NCBI GenBank assembly: GCA_963383645.1
Contig: OY726564.1
Location: 112,580,040 to 112,644,039 of the forward strand
Length of the DNA: 64,000 bases
Reading direction: 5' to 3'
From: Muscardinus avellanarius
Lineage: Eukaryota; Chordata; Mammalia; Rodentia; Gliridae
Shown in pieces: positions 20,526 to 32,578 of the stretch. The first letter of the stretch is position 1, and the number at the start of each line of letters is the position of its first letter. Under the pieces are notes generated by a model, which was given only the letters and a program-made list of their open reading frames with translations, ran no database searches and was not told the origin of the DNA. The position numbers were made by a program, and so were the translations under genes.

Positions 20526-22130
20526 ACAGGTGGGGGCTCGGTCTTGGCTACATCCCTAGGACTTCATTCTACTTAAGTGTTTGGCAGTATCACTGAATTG
20601 CCTCACACAGTCCACGTTCCCTTCTCCAAAGTGGAGACAGTCCTACAGGAAAGGAAAGAAGACCCTGAAAAGTCCTGGTGTCTTTGTGTATTGCCCCAGT
20701 CTGGGTCTTCAGATTGGCCTGTGGGAGAAAGCTGAACTAGAAGTCAGGTGTTTTTCTTGGCTACAGCTGTCTCACCTTAGCATGTGCACACTCGTTTTGC
20801 CATAGTGGATTGGTTGTGAACCTTAAGCTGCTTTCTGGCACCATATTAGCAGGACCTGCCCATCCGTTTCTCTCACTTGTTCTGACAAGCTTAGAACTTT
20901 CACATACCAAAGATCCCAAAAAGTCAAAATAGACACACTGTGGAGGTGTTCGTATGAGAGCGAAGCTTGGGCCAAAGTGGCCAGTGACGTCAGATGTCCT
21001 GGCAGCCCAATCTGGCTGGGGACGGTCCTGATGAGTCACGCTCCAGGGAGCAGGAGCACCCAGGGGGTGCTCAGCTTTGTCAGATAAAGACAGGTTGCAA
21101 AAGAAAAACAAACTTCTATTTTGGAAGTATGAGAGGAAAATAACTTTGAAGCAAAAAATACGTCCAGTTACATTTTTCATTTAAAAAGAAGACCTAATAA
21201 AAACTAATCTCAGGCATACAGAGCCCGTTTCCTCATCAACATATTACCTTGAATGCATTGTTAGAAAGAAAAACTTCTAAATAATGGCAACAGACCCGGG
21301 AACTGCTATAAGGAATTAAAAAACAAGGGGATTAAATGTCTCAGTGAAGTTTCTTTTCTTTTCAAATGTAGAACCAATGAAAAGCAAAAAGGGAAATATG
21401 TAATTTAGAACCAATATTTAGACAACAAGAATGCATGAATATGAAGACAAAACATAGTCACACATGTCTTAATGGCAAGATAAAAGCATTGCTCCATTTT
21501 TAGACAACTGATAGGGCATGTGAGCATAAGTATGGATCTTGTAAGAAAATATAGAAAAGTCTTTAACTTTTAAAATTATAGAAGAAAACTATGGAAAGCA
21601 GAGAGAAGAATAAGAGAATTAGAGGAAGCTATGAGAAATGAATAAAAGTAAACTCCCTGGGTTGCCCAAAAGTGGTGGATCGGGCTCTGACAGAAGCCTG
21701 GGTAAAAGGCAGAGTGAAAAGATACTTTTTGGGGGAGACAATAGCCTCATTATTCACATAGCCTCAGATATTCACCTTTTTCTTTCTGATCATGGTAAAG
21801 CTGAGAGGTCTCAACTAGTGTTCTCATTCAAGCACTGTGTAATCAAGGAAGCTATTGGAAAAATAGGGATTTTGTTTCCTCTTTCCTGAGCTCCAGGCAA
21901 GTACTTGGAAGTCTGTACAACCTTCAAATTTCAAAATAGAAGACTAGATAACCCTCCCAAATCCCATTACTTAAGTGTGATGAAAATAGTATCTTTTATG
22001 GAGTCTCTTTCCTATTCTACAAAACAAGAGTAAGTTAGTTATTTGAAATGCACAGCAGCCATAATTGTCAACTGAGTACAAAATTATGGACCCCAAAATC
22101 CTAAGACACAAAAAATCCTTGAGCCCTTCT
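20526..22130. other. Unassigned non-coding sequence
   Basis: No gene or named repeat recognised. The longest frame (139 codons, minus, 20761-21180) has no recognisable domain and no exon context. Confidence 0.45.
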
Positions 22131-22133
22131 AAA

Positions 22134-22156
22134 ATGTATGCCACCACGCCCAGCAA
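22134..22156 (-). mobile_element. Tiny B1 5' end remnant
   Basis: 'ATGCCACCACGCCCAGC' is the antisense of the first ~17 bp of the dimeric SINE. The rest is absent. It could be a chance match or the residue of a deletion. Confidence 0.4.
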
Positions 22157-22287
22157 GGTAATTGAATTCTAGTCATTGGACATTTTGAAGACAACCTGGA
22201 CAACTAGAATATTGATTAGATGGAAGAAGATACGAAAAAATTACTGTCCATTCCCAGTACTGCAAAATAATTCAATTTTATTTGACT

Positions 22288-22466
22288 TAGAATAATTCCA
22301 TGCCTTTCCTTCCTTCTTTTTTTCCTTTCTCCCTTTCTTTCTCTCTCTCTCATTCTTTTTTCTCTATCTCTCCCATGGCCTTCTTCCTTCTTTCCTTCCT
22401 TTGTCTCTGTTTCTTTCACTCTTTCTTTCTTTCCTTCTTTCTTTCTCTTTCTCTCTCTCCTATGCC

Positions 22467-22517
<51 letters not shown>

Positions 22518-22618
22518 TCTCTCTCCTATGCCTTTCCTTCCTTTGTCCTTCCTTCCTTTCTCACTTCCTTCCTTTCTCTCTCTCTCTTCTTCCCTTCCTC
22601 TCTTCCTTTCTTTCTGTA
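22288..22618 (+). repeat. Long TTTC/TTCC pyrimidine tract
   Basis: About 330 bp of imperfect (TTTC)n, (TTCC)n and (TC)n. The internal unit 'CTCTCTCTCCTATGCC' recurs about every 80 bp (near 22452 and 22519), a longer-range periodicity. The 145-codon frame here is Ser/Phe/Leu low complexity and not a gene. Confidence 0.95.
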
Positions 22619-22966
22619 CTTGGAGGTTGTTTCCAGGTAATTTGCTCTGTAGAACGTCCCACATTCTGAATTTGCCTGGGTATTTTTGTGATGATGTTTT
22701 AAGTTGTTTCTCTAAACCTATCCATCCTATAAAATGAAAATTTAGTTTAACTAGCCTTGAAATGTTACATCACCCTGCCTGTTTCCTTGAGAGAAGCAAA
22801 GAACTGAGTTTTACTAGAGGACATCCTTTTCTTCTCCCTCTCCTTTTTCTTTATCAAAAAGTTATTTCTGAACTCACGTCTCTCTTTTCCTCCAGGTCTC
22901 TTCTGCCCTTCAATTCTGCATCCCTATGTAAAAGCCTGATCATCTTTTATTCAGGGATGTTTTAAG

Positions 22967-23062
22967 GGTGTGTGTGTGTGTGTGTGTGTTAAGGTGTACT
23001 GAACCCAGGGCCTTCTGGATGTCAGGCAAGCACTCTACCACTGAGCTTTTGCCCAAACCTTT
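22967..23062 (-). mobile_element. ID-like monomer SINE with (GT)n tail
   Basis: Antisense ID: 'GAACCCAGGGCCTTCTGGAT' (B box) and 'AGGCAAGCACTCTACCACTG' (A box). A (GT)n run at 22967-22989 corresponds to a (CA)n tail. Confidence 0.85.
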
Positions 23063-23254
23063 AGGGAGGCTTTCAAATAAGAGAGAAAATAAACTCTAGA
23101 AGCCTTCTTTTCATTAATGACTTATTTTTACTTTAACTCCTACCTTTTATAATATTGTCTTTATAATATATCAGTGACTTCTGCAAGGATGACTCTATGG
23201 TCTTAGAGTTTGAAAGTTGCTCAAAGTCTCCTTAGTTCAAATTCCATGACTTGC

Positions 23255-23304
23255 CCTTCCTTCCTTCCTTCCTTCCTTCCTTCCTTCCTTCCTTCCTTCC
23301 TTTC
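23255..23304 (+). repeat. (TTCC)n microsatellite
   Basis: About twelve perfect TTCC units. Confidence 0.97.
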
Positions 23305-23409
23305 TACCTGCATTCAATACACTGCCAGTCGCAAAAAGAAGAAAAATAATTAAGTTATAGTTCCCCTTCTTGATGTTCAAAGTTGAATTGAGAAGTAGAA
23401 ATGTTAATA

Positions 23410-23665
23410 ATCACCATTCCATTCATGAAAACTTTCCTGACTCCCTCATTTGCAGTCACAACAGACTGACTTTCCCCTTTGGCTTCCTACAGCGCTCTGT
23501 ACATACACTCAGTGTTGTGTTTTGTTGTGTTTACCTCGCAGTGCGGTGGCTATTCATTCTTTTTCACATTTTTTCCTTGAGTTCTTTGAGATTTTGCATC
23601 TCCATGTCTCTAGCACCCAGCATCGATCCTTGAAACATAATGGGTGACCAATAAATGACTGATAA
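23410..23665 (+). mobile_element. L2 LINE 3' fragment
   Basis: 'AACTTTCCTGACTCCC', 'CTTCCTACAGCGCTCTGTAC', 'GCATCTCCATGTCTCTAGCA' and 'GGTGACCAATAAATGACTG' match the sense L2 3' UTR order. Short overlapping frames here are spurious. Confidence 0.7.
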
Positions 23666-23759
23666 GACAAGGAAATTTTAGATGTTGGCTTATGAGAGAG
23701 GTATGAGCCTCGTGGTGTTAAATATTGAGAGGGTGATGTTGTATTGGGGTCTAACGGAT

Positions 23760-23990
23760 GAAAAGGTGAAGATGAGAGTGAAGATGTGACAGGGAGGGTC
23801 TGCATGTAGAGAGTCTTCCAGGTCCCAGGGAGCACAGCGAGGGGCGAGCTACCACAGGGAGAGGAGGTGGGGTTAGACTTTGAAGGATCCTGATGGCTAA
23901 GTCAAAAGTATTTGGATTCTATCTAGAAACAACAAGGGGAAAATAGAAGCTTTTTAAGATAAGAAACAACACAATCACTTATTTTTCAGT
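23760..23990 (-). mobile_element. Probable L2 LINE fragment
   Basis: 'AAGTATTTGGATTCTATCTA' and the following block resemble the antisense of L2 ORF2 3' sequence. It faces the adjacent plus-strand L2, so it is a separate insertion. Confidence 0.45.
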
Positions 23991-25185
23991 GTGCTTATTT
24001 AGTATCAGTTGGAATAGAGGGAACTGGTGATAAGGAAGAGAAACAAAGAAAGAAAACTTGACAGATGCAGTGACTTGTCCAATGTCATGGCGGTAGCCAG
24101 CCACACTCCGGTTCCTACAAACACAGAGCCAAGCCAGGCCCTGTTTAAGATGCTCAAAATACAGCTCAGAAGGGGGCGGGAAGAGAGAAACCAGAGTTAC
24201 TCCAAATGAAACCATGGAGGGGGAAGAAATTCAGCTGGGGAAAAAAACAACCCAAGGATTATTTGGTAGTCTGAATGGGAAAGAAGCACGCTAAATGTGG
24301 GCTGAAAAAGAAAAAGGCACAGACAAATTGCTGTGTGTGTATCCAGAAAATAGAGCTGCCCAGATAATCAGGGGCTAGTTTGTACATGGCTCCTAAATTA
24401 GTGCTATATATAAAATTATTTACATCTACAACTCTGTCCTGGCTACCATAAGTAGTTTATTTACTTGTCACTCTGTCTAGAGAGATAAGGGCTAGTGAGT
24501 CAGCTAGTTGATTACTTTAAAACCACATACATCATAAAGGACTGTTTCCTGGCTATGTTCTGGTCAGATATAGATAGGCCTTGTTTTCTGGGGGAAAAAA
24601 GACTAAACTATCCTAGTATTTCTCATGTTACCACAAATGAAACTGCAGTTGAAACGCACTGATAGGTGGATAGGGAGGGTCAAGGAGTAAAGCATGCTAA
24701 GACAGACTCCAAGGAGCTCCCTGGTGGCGCCCTGTAGACACACATATCTCTGTCCGATGACATATGAAACTTCGTGCCACATGTAACCAATTCCCACCCA
24801 GAGGGAGAGGCGTGCTGTGGAGGAAATTCGCCTTCAGGCTTGCTTCCCATAGCTCCTCACACAAGCACTTTGAGTACCGACAGAGATCAGTTACCATCCT
24901 TTTTATATCATTTGGTCCAGGAACTGGGGAGGGAGAGAGCCAAGCTGTAAGACTGTTCCTTGGGGACCTAAATCTAACCCATAGCTTTCAAATGAAACTA
25001 AAAGACTACTGGCTATAACTTCTATTTATCCTCTCTCTCTGCTAGTTTGTTTGAGTTTTCTCTTTTCTCTATTTCTGAAATTTTATGTCCGGTTGGGCCT
25101 TGAAAATGAGTGGTTCAAGAAATTAGAACATGTGAAGAACTGTTTTAAACATTCTCTCGCCCCGTTACATTCACTCAATGAATCC
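23991..25185. other. Unassigned non-coding sequence
   Basis: A MIR-like block may lie at 24060-24120 ('CAGTGACTTGTCCAATGTCA'). Otherwise no gene or repeat is recognised. Confidence 0.4.
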
Positions 25186-25420
25186 ATCGATTCAATAAAC
25201 CCCTAACTCATTCATTTAGTCTTTCATTATTTCAACAGATACTTAGAGAATGCCCATTATGTGCTAGGCACTGCTCTAGGCATTAGAGATACATCAAACA
25301 ACCACACTTCTCTGTCTTAATATAACTTAACTTTAAATAATAAACACATAGATGCAAAAAGTGTAGAACATTTAGAAAGATACTAAATACCATGGAGAAA
25401 AGAAATGCAGTAGGAAGGAG
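25186..25420 (-). mobile_element. L2 LINE 3' fragment
   Basis: 'CAACAGATACTTAGAGAATG' followed by 'CCCATTATGTGCTAGGCACT' and 'GCTCTAGGCATTAGAGATAC' is the antisense of the highly recognisable L2 3' terminus. Confidence 0.8.
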
Positions 25421-25949
25421 GGACTGAAACTGCAAGCAGTGGAAGAAAAGAGAAGGTAAGAATTGCAGCTCAAATACGGTGCCCAGAGGGCGCTGGAAGT
25501 GTGGCGTTTGTGTAGCTGTGTAAGATCGCCTTTCTCATATTAAAGTTGGCCTTTCCTCTTCCCAAGGAAGTTTTGCAGCCAGCACCATTCTCAACCTTTT
25601 CAGGTCTTCCGAGAATGCTTTTGGCCATGGAAGTCCTTCCATCAAAAAGATGGACTGCTGGACCAAACCAAGAGCTAGCCAAACCAAGCCCTTCATCTTG
25701 GCTTAGAAGAGTTGAATTGTTTTAAAATCTCTATATCTCCTGTTAGGAAGAATCTACAAGGGAATTCTCAAAATATCATTCTCCCTAGTTTCTGGCTTCT
25801 TTATACGACTTCCCTTTTCTTCCTCTAGTCTATATCTATATCTACACAGCCACAATTATCTTTAGAATTCAGGGAGCTGCCTGGCTTTTGTTTGGATTTC
25901 TTAGGAAACTGAGCAAGGGTACATAGAGCTGGTAGTGTTTGAGCTTGTC

Positions 25950-26150
25950 CCCTTACCAGGCCCCATGTTGAGTGCCTACATATGTAGCAAAATTCACAAC
26001 AACCTTAATAGGAAAGTGCTGGCATCGTTCAACTTCACAGATGAGGAACTCAAGGTCTAAAGAGGTTACGTAACGTGTTTGCAGTCATAGAACTAGCGTA
26101 TTGAAGCCGGAACATGAGCCCACACAATGTGTTCTGGTGCCCACTCAATG
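25950..26150 (+). mobile_element. MIR/L2-type ancient repeat
   Basis: 'CTTCACAGATGAGGAACTCA', 'AAAGAGGTTACGTAACGTGT' and 'GAACTAGCGTATTGAAGCCG' follow the common 'cagatgaggaaactgag..agaggttaagtaactt..agctag' core of mammalian-wide repeats. Confidence 0.65.
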
Positions 26151-26179
26151 TCCAGGAGTCTTCAGTGTTCTCAGCTGGC

Positions 26180-27265
26180 TGGTGCCAAACCCAGTTTTAA
26201 CTGTGTTTTGTAAGGTGACAAGTGCTGGAGTCAAAATATCTTAAATCATGCTTTCTTTTAGTAGTTCACACAGCATCTAATATTTCTTTTCCATCAGCAT
26301 CTTCCTTTCCCCAAAGGAGGAAAATTCAGCAATCAACAATAAATTGAAATTTAAATACATGTATATCATGGTCTTTACTGAAGCCCATTGTAATTATGAA
26401 GGGAGGGAGGACAAATACAACTGAAAGAACAAGAGATTCCTGGCTTTGACCATCCCACAGGTAACCATAAAAACAACAACAAAAAGTTCTATACACTTGT
26501 TTCACTGTCATTATCTCCCTCTTACTCACACACTCTTGATAAGTATTGTGGACACAGATATAACTGCTGTATCTGTTAATAATTATAATACTTAATTATA
26601 ATCTGTTAATAATTATAATACTGTTAATAAAATTATAATCCACATTTCACTTTCCTTCCATACACTCTTTTGCAGGTCTTCAATTCTGATCAATGAAATG
26701 TCTGGTTAAGAAAGGGTTTGCTTTTTATTGTCCTCAGTTTTCTAAATTTAAAAGACAAGTTTTGAGAAATAAAATCTTTAGAGAGTGAAGGGAAACCAAA
26801 ATTGGAATTTATTTTGATGAAATGAAGAATACTTTCCTTCTGGGAGCAATACAACATAACTTTCCAGAGACCCAGGCATTTGGTTCATATTGATTATGAC
26901 CCAGTTACGCCCTTAGTTAATGTATATTGGTCTGCAATCATTTGTTTTATTGCAGTAAAATGCAGGTAAGGAAGAATTTACCAACTTAATTATTTCTAAG
27001 TGTACAGCCCTCATAACTATGTATTTGAGTGTGAAATCAAGGCGTGGAGAGACTTACCTTTACAAGAGTGTATCTTCTCCTAGCTTCAGTGGGTCAGGAG
27101 GTCTGAGAGTTGGAGGGTGATAAGTCCAAACTTCAAGAGCCTCCTGCATATCCAAGTGGAAATGTGGGAATGAGGGTAGAGGATGCTTGAAGTAGGTTCT
27201 CATTGGCTCTCTTCCAGGGAATGCTAGGATTCACACCCATCTGGAAGGAAAGTATATAATTCTCT
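26180..27265. other. Unassigned AT-rich non-coding sequence
   Basis: Includes an AT-rich tandem segment at 26568-26640 in which 'CTGTTAATAATTATAATACT' recurs. No gene signal is seen. Confidence 0.45.
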
Positions 27266-27266
27266 T

Positions 27267-27475
27267 TATTATTTTTATTTTATTTTATTTTTTGGTGGCA
27301 CTGTGGTTCCTGGAAACCCTTCTACCTCCAGGCTACACTCCCAGACCCATTTTTATATTTTTATTTGGAAACAGGGTCTCTTAAGCCAGCATGACTGGCT
27401 TCGAACCTGCGCGATTCTCTTATTTCCACCTTCCAAGCGCGGGGATTACCAGCGCGTGCCACCACGCCTGGCTAA
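27267..27475 (-). mobile_element. B1-dID SINE (young subfamily)
   Basis: 'TTTTGGTGGCACTGTGGTTC', 'CAGGGTCTCTTAAGCCAGCA' and 'GCGTGCCACCACGCCTGGC' are the antisense landmarks. 'AATTCTCTTTATT' lies on both sides (about 27259 and 27475), a clear target-site duplication. Confidence 0.95.
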
Positions 27476-27489
27476 TTCTCTTTATTTTT

Positions 27490-29230
27490 ACTACAGCCAT
27501 TTTTCCAGTCTGTATGGAGAATTATATAACTGAAGGTCAGGAGTTGGCTATGTTGGAGCTTACAGGCACTCTAATGACTCGGCGAGGGCAACTGGACCAT
27601 TATTGCAATTAGACAACTGCACAGTTGCTGGCTCCAATAACCCTGCTAATCATTTGCACCTTGAGCCCAGATGTAAGAGAAGAAAGAAAAAATTATAACA
27701 CTTACCTTGATAGAGAAAAATTGGATTTACCGGGATGTGATTTCACCTTTGAACATTTTAATTCAACTTTAAAAGAAACCCTGAATGGACATTTCTATAA
27801 AGAAACATTTGCTTGGGGGTATTTCCTTGGCAAAGAGCATTTCCTTGAAAGGGCATGAGAGGTCATGTTCCAAAGACCCAAAGGGGAGTGGATGTAGGAG
27901 GAATCATGTGAATGTACACTGCAGTAGGGAAAGCTGGAGAAGAGAGTGAGAGACAGACAAGGTCCCATGCAGCTGTGCGGGATGACAGTGAGGACAGTAG
28001 TTCTCTGAGGAGGTAACAGGGCGGGGCAGTTACAGCAGGTTTGCATCTGCTCTGTTTGCCCCAATGTTTCGTTATCCTTGTGTTTCCGAGATTTGCCAAG
28101 TTGTACCCAGGAGAGGAACACAGAGACATCCTCCCCTAGGGAGATAGGAGACTGCCTCCTAACCTGTGCCCGAGCCTCCCTACAGCCACGCCGATCTCAG
28201 CTTCATTTAGAGAAGCCTGGCCTGACTTGAACTCACTCAAACCGACTTCCCCTGACCTGTCACCTAGGTATGTACCCTCTTGGGCATCCAGAATGTCAAC
28301 TATTTAAACAAATTTCTTTTCCTCCCAGGGAGGTAGGGAAATGTTCTTCAGGAACTGTTCATGTTTTAATTCTACCCCAGTCAAATTCCAATCCACTGAG
28401 TTGTATCTGCAAGTCTGCTCCCTGGCCAGCTTATTCCAATGCCTGGAAGACCATTTGGGTGCTTATATGTGGTTTCCCCTGGCAGGGAATCATGGACGCA
28501 ACTTGAGAGTTGCAAAGACCGGTTCAGCTGTGTTGCCAGACAAGTTGACACCTGGCCCCAACTAGGCAGATGTGTCTGAGATGAGGGGCATAGGCGAGGC
28601 CGTTGGACTGCTGCCCCAGACACTTCCCTATCTGGCACCTAGCACCACCTCCCTCCTGCTGCTGCTTCTTCCTGTTCTCAAGAAAGCCATCAAAACAAGA
28701 GCCCCCAGCCAGGTGTGAGATTAATGGTGTATTTTCATACCCATGCGACGGCTCCCGAGCCCTGCGCTCACATTCTCCCTTGCCTTTCCTCTGGGCACAT
28801 CTCTCCTGAGGACAGGTGCCGCAAATCAGGCAGACCAGTTCCTAGGTATACTGCAAACCATCCTCTCAATGTGTCACTAATGGGCAGGATGGGGCTCCCA
28901 AGACAGGACACTGGAGGTTCCTGAAAAGCACTGAACGTTCTGTCTGCCCACATTCAGAGGTGCTCAGCTGAATGCATATGGGAGAGCCTTAGTAAGTTCA
29001 TGGTAGGCCACCAACAAGCCTACTGTGTCCCTTTTGGGGAAAAATCATACCCAACCCTCTTTTAGGAGTTGGTCTTTGACCTAGAGATGACCACCAAAAG
29101 GTATCCACTAAAAGCAGAGTATATTTATAATATCCTAGAGTTTCATATTTGCTTTATGAAACTCAGTAGCAAGTGTGGACTTAATTAAGAGCAAAATCTA
29201 GACCCTCAGGTTCTCCTCTTTCTTGTTTGT
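27490..29230. other. Unassigned non-coding sequence
   Basis: Several short frames exist on both strands at 27795-28953 but none has a recognisable domain or splice pattern. Local GC is somewhat higher at 28500-28930. Confidence 0.45.
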
Positions 29231-29234
29231 TGGT

Positions 29235-29422
29235 TTTTGTTTTTGTGGTCCTGGGGATTGAACCCAGGGACATTCTACCTCTAAGCTATTTTTAGCTATT
29301 TTTATTCCACCCATACCTACTTTTATTATTTTAATTTTGAAACAGGATTTCACTACCTGCGATCTTCTTGTCTCAGCCTTCCAGGTACTGGATCACAGGT
29401 GTGGGCCACCATGCCCACTAGA
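29235..29422 (-). mobile_element. B1-dID SINE, diverged
   Basis: Antisense ID half ('GGGGATTGAACCCAGGGACA') and B1 half ('CTTGTCTCAGCCTTCCAGGT', 'GGGCCACCATGCCCAC'). Internal bases are missing. Confidence 0.87.
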
Positions 29423-30000
29423 TTCTTCTCTTTGTAATTTAATTTTCATCACATTTTCCTGCCTTATTTTGTTTTCATACAAGGAAAATGTAGAAATAAG
29501 TATCCTTGTGTTTATGGCTTCCTACACCATAAAATGAACACAATAAGTTGATCAGTGGGCTAAAATGAATTTCCTAAGATCCCTGTAAGTAAATTCGGGG
29601 TGCATCTCTGAAGCAGGGAGAGGACAGGACACCTAGTGCTTTTCGGGAATCCTCAGTGTCCTGTCTTGGAAGCCCATCCTCACAGTTATTACTGCCAGTA
29701 GTGACACATTGTCAGGATGATTCAGAAACAACACCTGTGAAAACCTCCTGGGAGCCCTGGAGGAGTGCCCTTTGCTTTAGGGTTCCCCTGGTCTTATTCA
29801 CATTTCTGTATTCACCCCTCTCTGATGAAACAGAATTGTGATAATGACTTGTTTTCTCTACATTCTCCATATGATACTAAAGAGTCTGCTTACTCGGGTA
29901 CCCACAGGCATTTTCCCTCTGTTTTCACTCTTTGTAATTTCTACTCTTCCACATAATTAGGAAAAGCTTCATAGGGTGGAGGGGTCCACGTGTATAAGAC
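29423..30000. other. Unassigned non-coding sequence
   Basis: Nothing recognised beyond possible ancient repeat residue near 29800-29950. Confidence 0.4.
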
Positions 30001-30004
30001 AGAC

Positions 30005-30197
30005 ACTAAAAAGTACAAGTTTTGGAATTAAACCAGCAGCAGACAACTTCAATTATAATATGTACTCTGCCACATACTGTATTACTTTCTCCAAGACTCA
30101 ATTCCCCATCTTTAAATGGAAATAATAATAGATATACCACTGGCTTACTGTAAGGACCCAAATGAACTAAAGCACATATTTAGGCACTCCAGAAAGG
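30005..30197 (+). mobile_element. MIR SINE, interrupted at its 3' end
   Basis: 'TACTTTCTCCAAGACTCAAT', 'CCCATCTTTAAATGGAAATA' and 'AGGACCCAAATGAACTAAAG' follow the MIR order 'acttct..cctcagtttcc..tgtaaaatgggaataata..gatta'. The dimeric SINE at 30198-30405 is inserted at its 3' end. Confidence 0.7.
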
Positions 30198-30405
30198 TCA
30201 ACTTTTTTTTTTTTTTTTTTGCAGGTCTGGGGATGGAACCCAGGGACATTTGACCTCCAAGCTACACCCCCTACCCTAGTTTTTATTCTTTATTTTGAAA
30301 CTGCCTCACTGAGTAGCTGAGGCTGTCCGCGAACCGCGATCCTCCAGGTCTCAGCCTCCCGAATGCTGGGATTACAAGCGTGCACCACCACGCCCGGCTC
30401 AGAAA
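30198..30405 (-). mobile_element. B1-dID SINE with 15-bp target-site duplication
   Basis: Opens with a T18 run (tail), then 'GCAGGTCTGGGGATGGAACC' and 'GCTGTCCGCGAACCGCGATC' (subfamily marker), ending 'CCACCACGCCCGGCT'. 'CAGAAAGGTCAACTTT' precedes and follows it exactly. Confidence 0.97.
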
Positions 30406-30409
30406 GGTC

Positions 30410-31430
30410 AACTTTATGGTATTATTTACATAATGATGCAAACTAGGATGGACCGGGTGAGATGCAGGTCAGGAGAAAACCAATGCCAGGGACTGAGAAC
30501 ACACCTTAGCCTGCAGTGAGCCTAATGATTCGCTTCCACTGAGATGAAGGGGAGCGCCTTTGGGTAACAGCCTCACGGGCAGGGCCTCTTCCACTCTCGC
30601 AGGTGGGAGGCAGTGGCAGTGACTCACGGCATCTGGAGGAGAGCGGAGCCGATGTGGGTGGGGAAACTGGAGGAAGTTCTCTAAGTTGCACCATGACTTT
30701 CGCTGCTTCTCCGCCTTGGTTGAGGACCTACCCAAGGCCTTTGATGGCACTGAGATATCGGAGGCCTTCTGGAAAGTGCAAATCTGGCCATTTGACAAAA
30801 ACAAACAAACAACAACAAAAAAAACTATGTTTCTTCAGTTTTAAAGCTCTCTACAAACAAGACAGGTTATCTACAGCTCTGAGAACAATGAGCCATCTCA
30901 ATGGCTCAGCAACTAAGGGATTACGTTCAAATCTCAATATTTAACCAAATCAGATCCATCAAATCATGAAAGGGCATCTTTGCTACAAAGATCTTTCCAA
31001 AGCAAATATTTCAGGTCCAAGAGGAGCTTTGGTGTTCTTAACCAAAAAAAAAAAAAACAAAACCCTTTATTATAGCAGGAGTGGCCTGGGGGAGCATCTC
31101 TGTCAGTTTGCCATTTCATGATGTCTTCCTCTGCACAGCCCTACCCAGACCACCATGTAGTCAGCATGTGTCCCAAGAGATGAGGCCAAGGGAGGGAGGT
31201 GTGAGGATGTTGGACCTGGTTCCTGAGACTGCCTGGTCTCTGGGATTTCGTGGGTGTGAAGCTATGGCTGCGTCTGACTCTAGGTCATATGAAAATGGTT
31301 CTTGCTTCTGATCTCTTGAGATTCTAACCATTAGAACCCGGTCTCTGTGCACCCCACAGATCAGCCTTGGTGGAGAGGATCAAAGACGCCGGCCAGTCTT
31401 CTGCCCCAGTGGAGTGCCCATCCAGAGCCA
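30410..31430. other. Unassigned non-coding sequence
   Basis: No gene recognised. Frames of 111-113 codons on both strands (30469-30944) overlap one another and have no recognisable domain. Confidence 0.45.
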
Positions 31431-31434
31431 GCCT

Positions 31435-32300
31435 CGACTTGCTACTGAGTGGGCTAGTAAAATAAACTTTTATTTTTCTATTCACATACATTTCACATCT
31501 GACCCCAGATGTACCTGGGTTTTCTCAGAATATTCAGTAACTCTCAAATTCTATGTGGACACCAATGAGCTTTCCTGCAATTTTGATACCAATTTCCCAG
31601 TTAGTGCAGATCCCCCAAAATAAGGACTCCGTCCCATAAGATGCTTCCTTTTCAGATGCTATTTGCAAGTCCCAGGTTGTCACCGGTACTCTGACTAACT
31701 GGCTAAAATTGGGAGGTTCCTATACCCCTTCTTCAGGCACAATAATTTGTCACAAAGGCTCACAAAATTCAGAAAGACATCAACTTATGTTTATCAGTTT
31801 ATTATAATGGCTACAAGTAATGAATACCCAAATGGAAAGGGTGCATAAAGCAAGGAATGGGATGGGGTATGCAGAGCTCTGAGGGTCGTGCTGGGTGTGC
31901 CGCCTTCCTCGTGCCTCGAGGACCCTGTTGTTTAGGATTTTTACAGAGGTTTCGTTATGTAGGCATGATCGTATCACGGAACTTTTGAAACTGAACTCCA
32001 TCTCCAGAACTTGGGCAACTGAACCTCAACCTCTCTGGAGGTTGAGGCATGGGAATAAAAACCCACATCCTCCAGTCACAGGGTTAGTTCTGGAAACCAG
32101 CCTCTATCCTTCAGCGTGGCCACATTAGCATCAACTCAGGCGCAGTTATAAAGAGTCTTCTAATAAATCACAAAAAAATGTTCCTTTCACTCCTGTTATT
32201 CAGGAAATCGCAAGGGTTTTAGGAGCTCTGTGCCAAGAACCAACGATGAAGACAAATATCTATTTCTTATTATATCACAATACCACAGCCATCTTGAAGT
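31435..32300 (-). mobile_element. Ancient mammalian-wide LTR-like element (ERVL class?)
   Basis: The block order 'tcagtttattataatggcta', 'ggggtatgcagagctctgag', 'tttttacagaggtttcgtta', 'ggaggttgaggcatgggaat', 'ggttagttctggaaaccagc', 'tttaggagctctgtgccaag' and 'tatttcttattatatcacaa' follows a common mammalian-wide element I recognise as a pattern but cannot name with confidence. A second, shorter relative lies at 42425-42580. The orientation given is a guess. Confidence 0.5.
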
Positions 32301-32578
32301 GGATTGTATTAGTCAGAGTTTTCATCATTGTGAACAAGATACCTGACAAGAACAACAAACAACTCAGTGCAGAAAAGGTTTTAAATGACTTAATGTTTCA
32401 GAGGTTCAGCCCATATTTGGCAAGCTCCAAGGAAAAAACAGGATGGCACTGTGGCAGAAGATGGCTGCTTAGCCCCTGGGATCCAGGAAAGGGGGGGAAG
32501 AGAGAGAGAGAGAGAGAGAGAAAGGAAGGGAAGAGGAGAGGAACAAAGATACAGGCCCAAGGCCACAGCCCAGTGGCC

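Noticed and set aside
20761..21180. 139-codon minus-strand frame
   Set aside because: No domain, no codon or splice context and no conserved motif; an isolated chance frame.
22300..22737. 145-codon frame resembling a multi-pass membrane protein
   Set aside because: The Phe/Leu/Ser content is the translation of a TTTC microsatellite.
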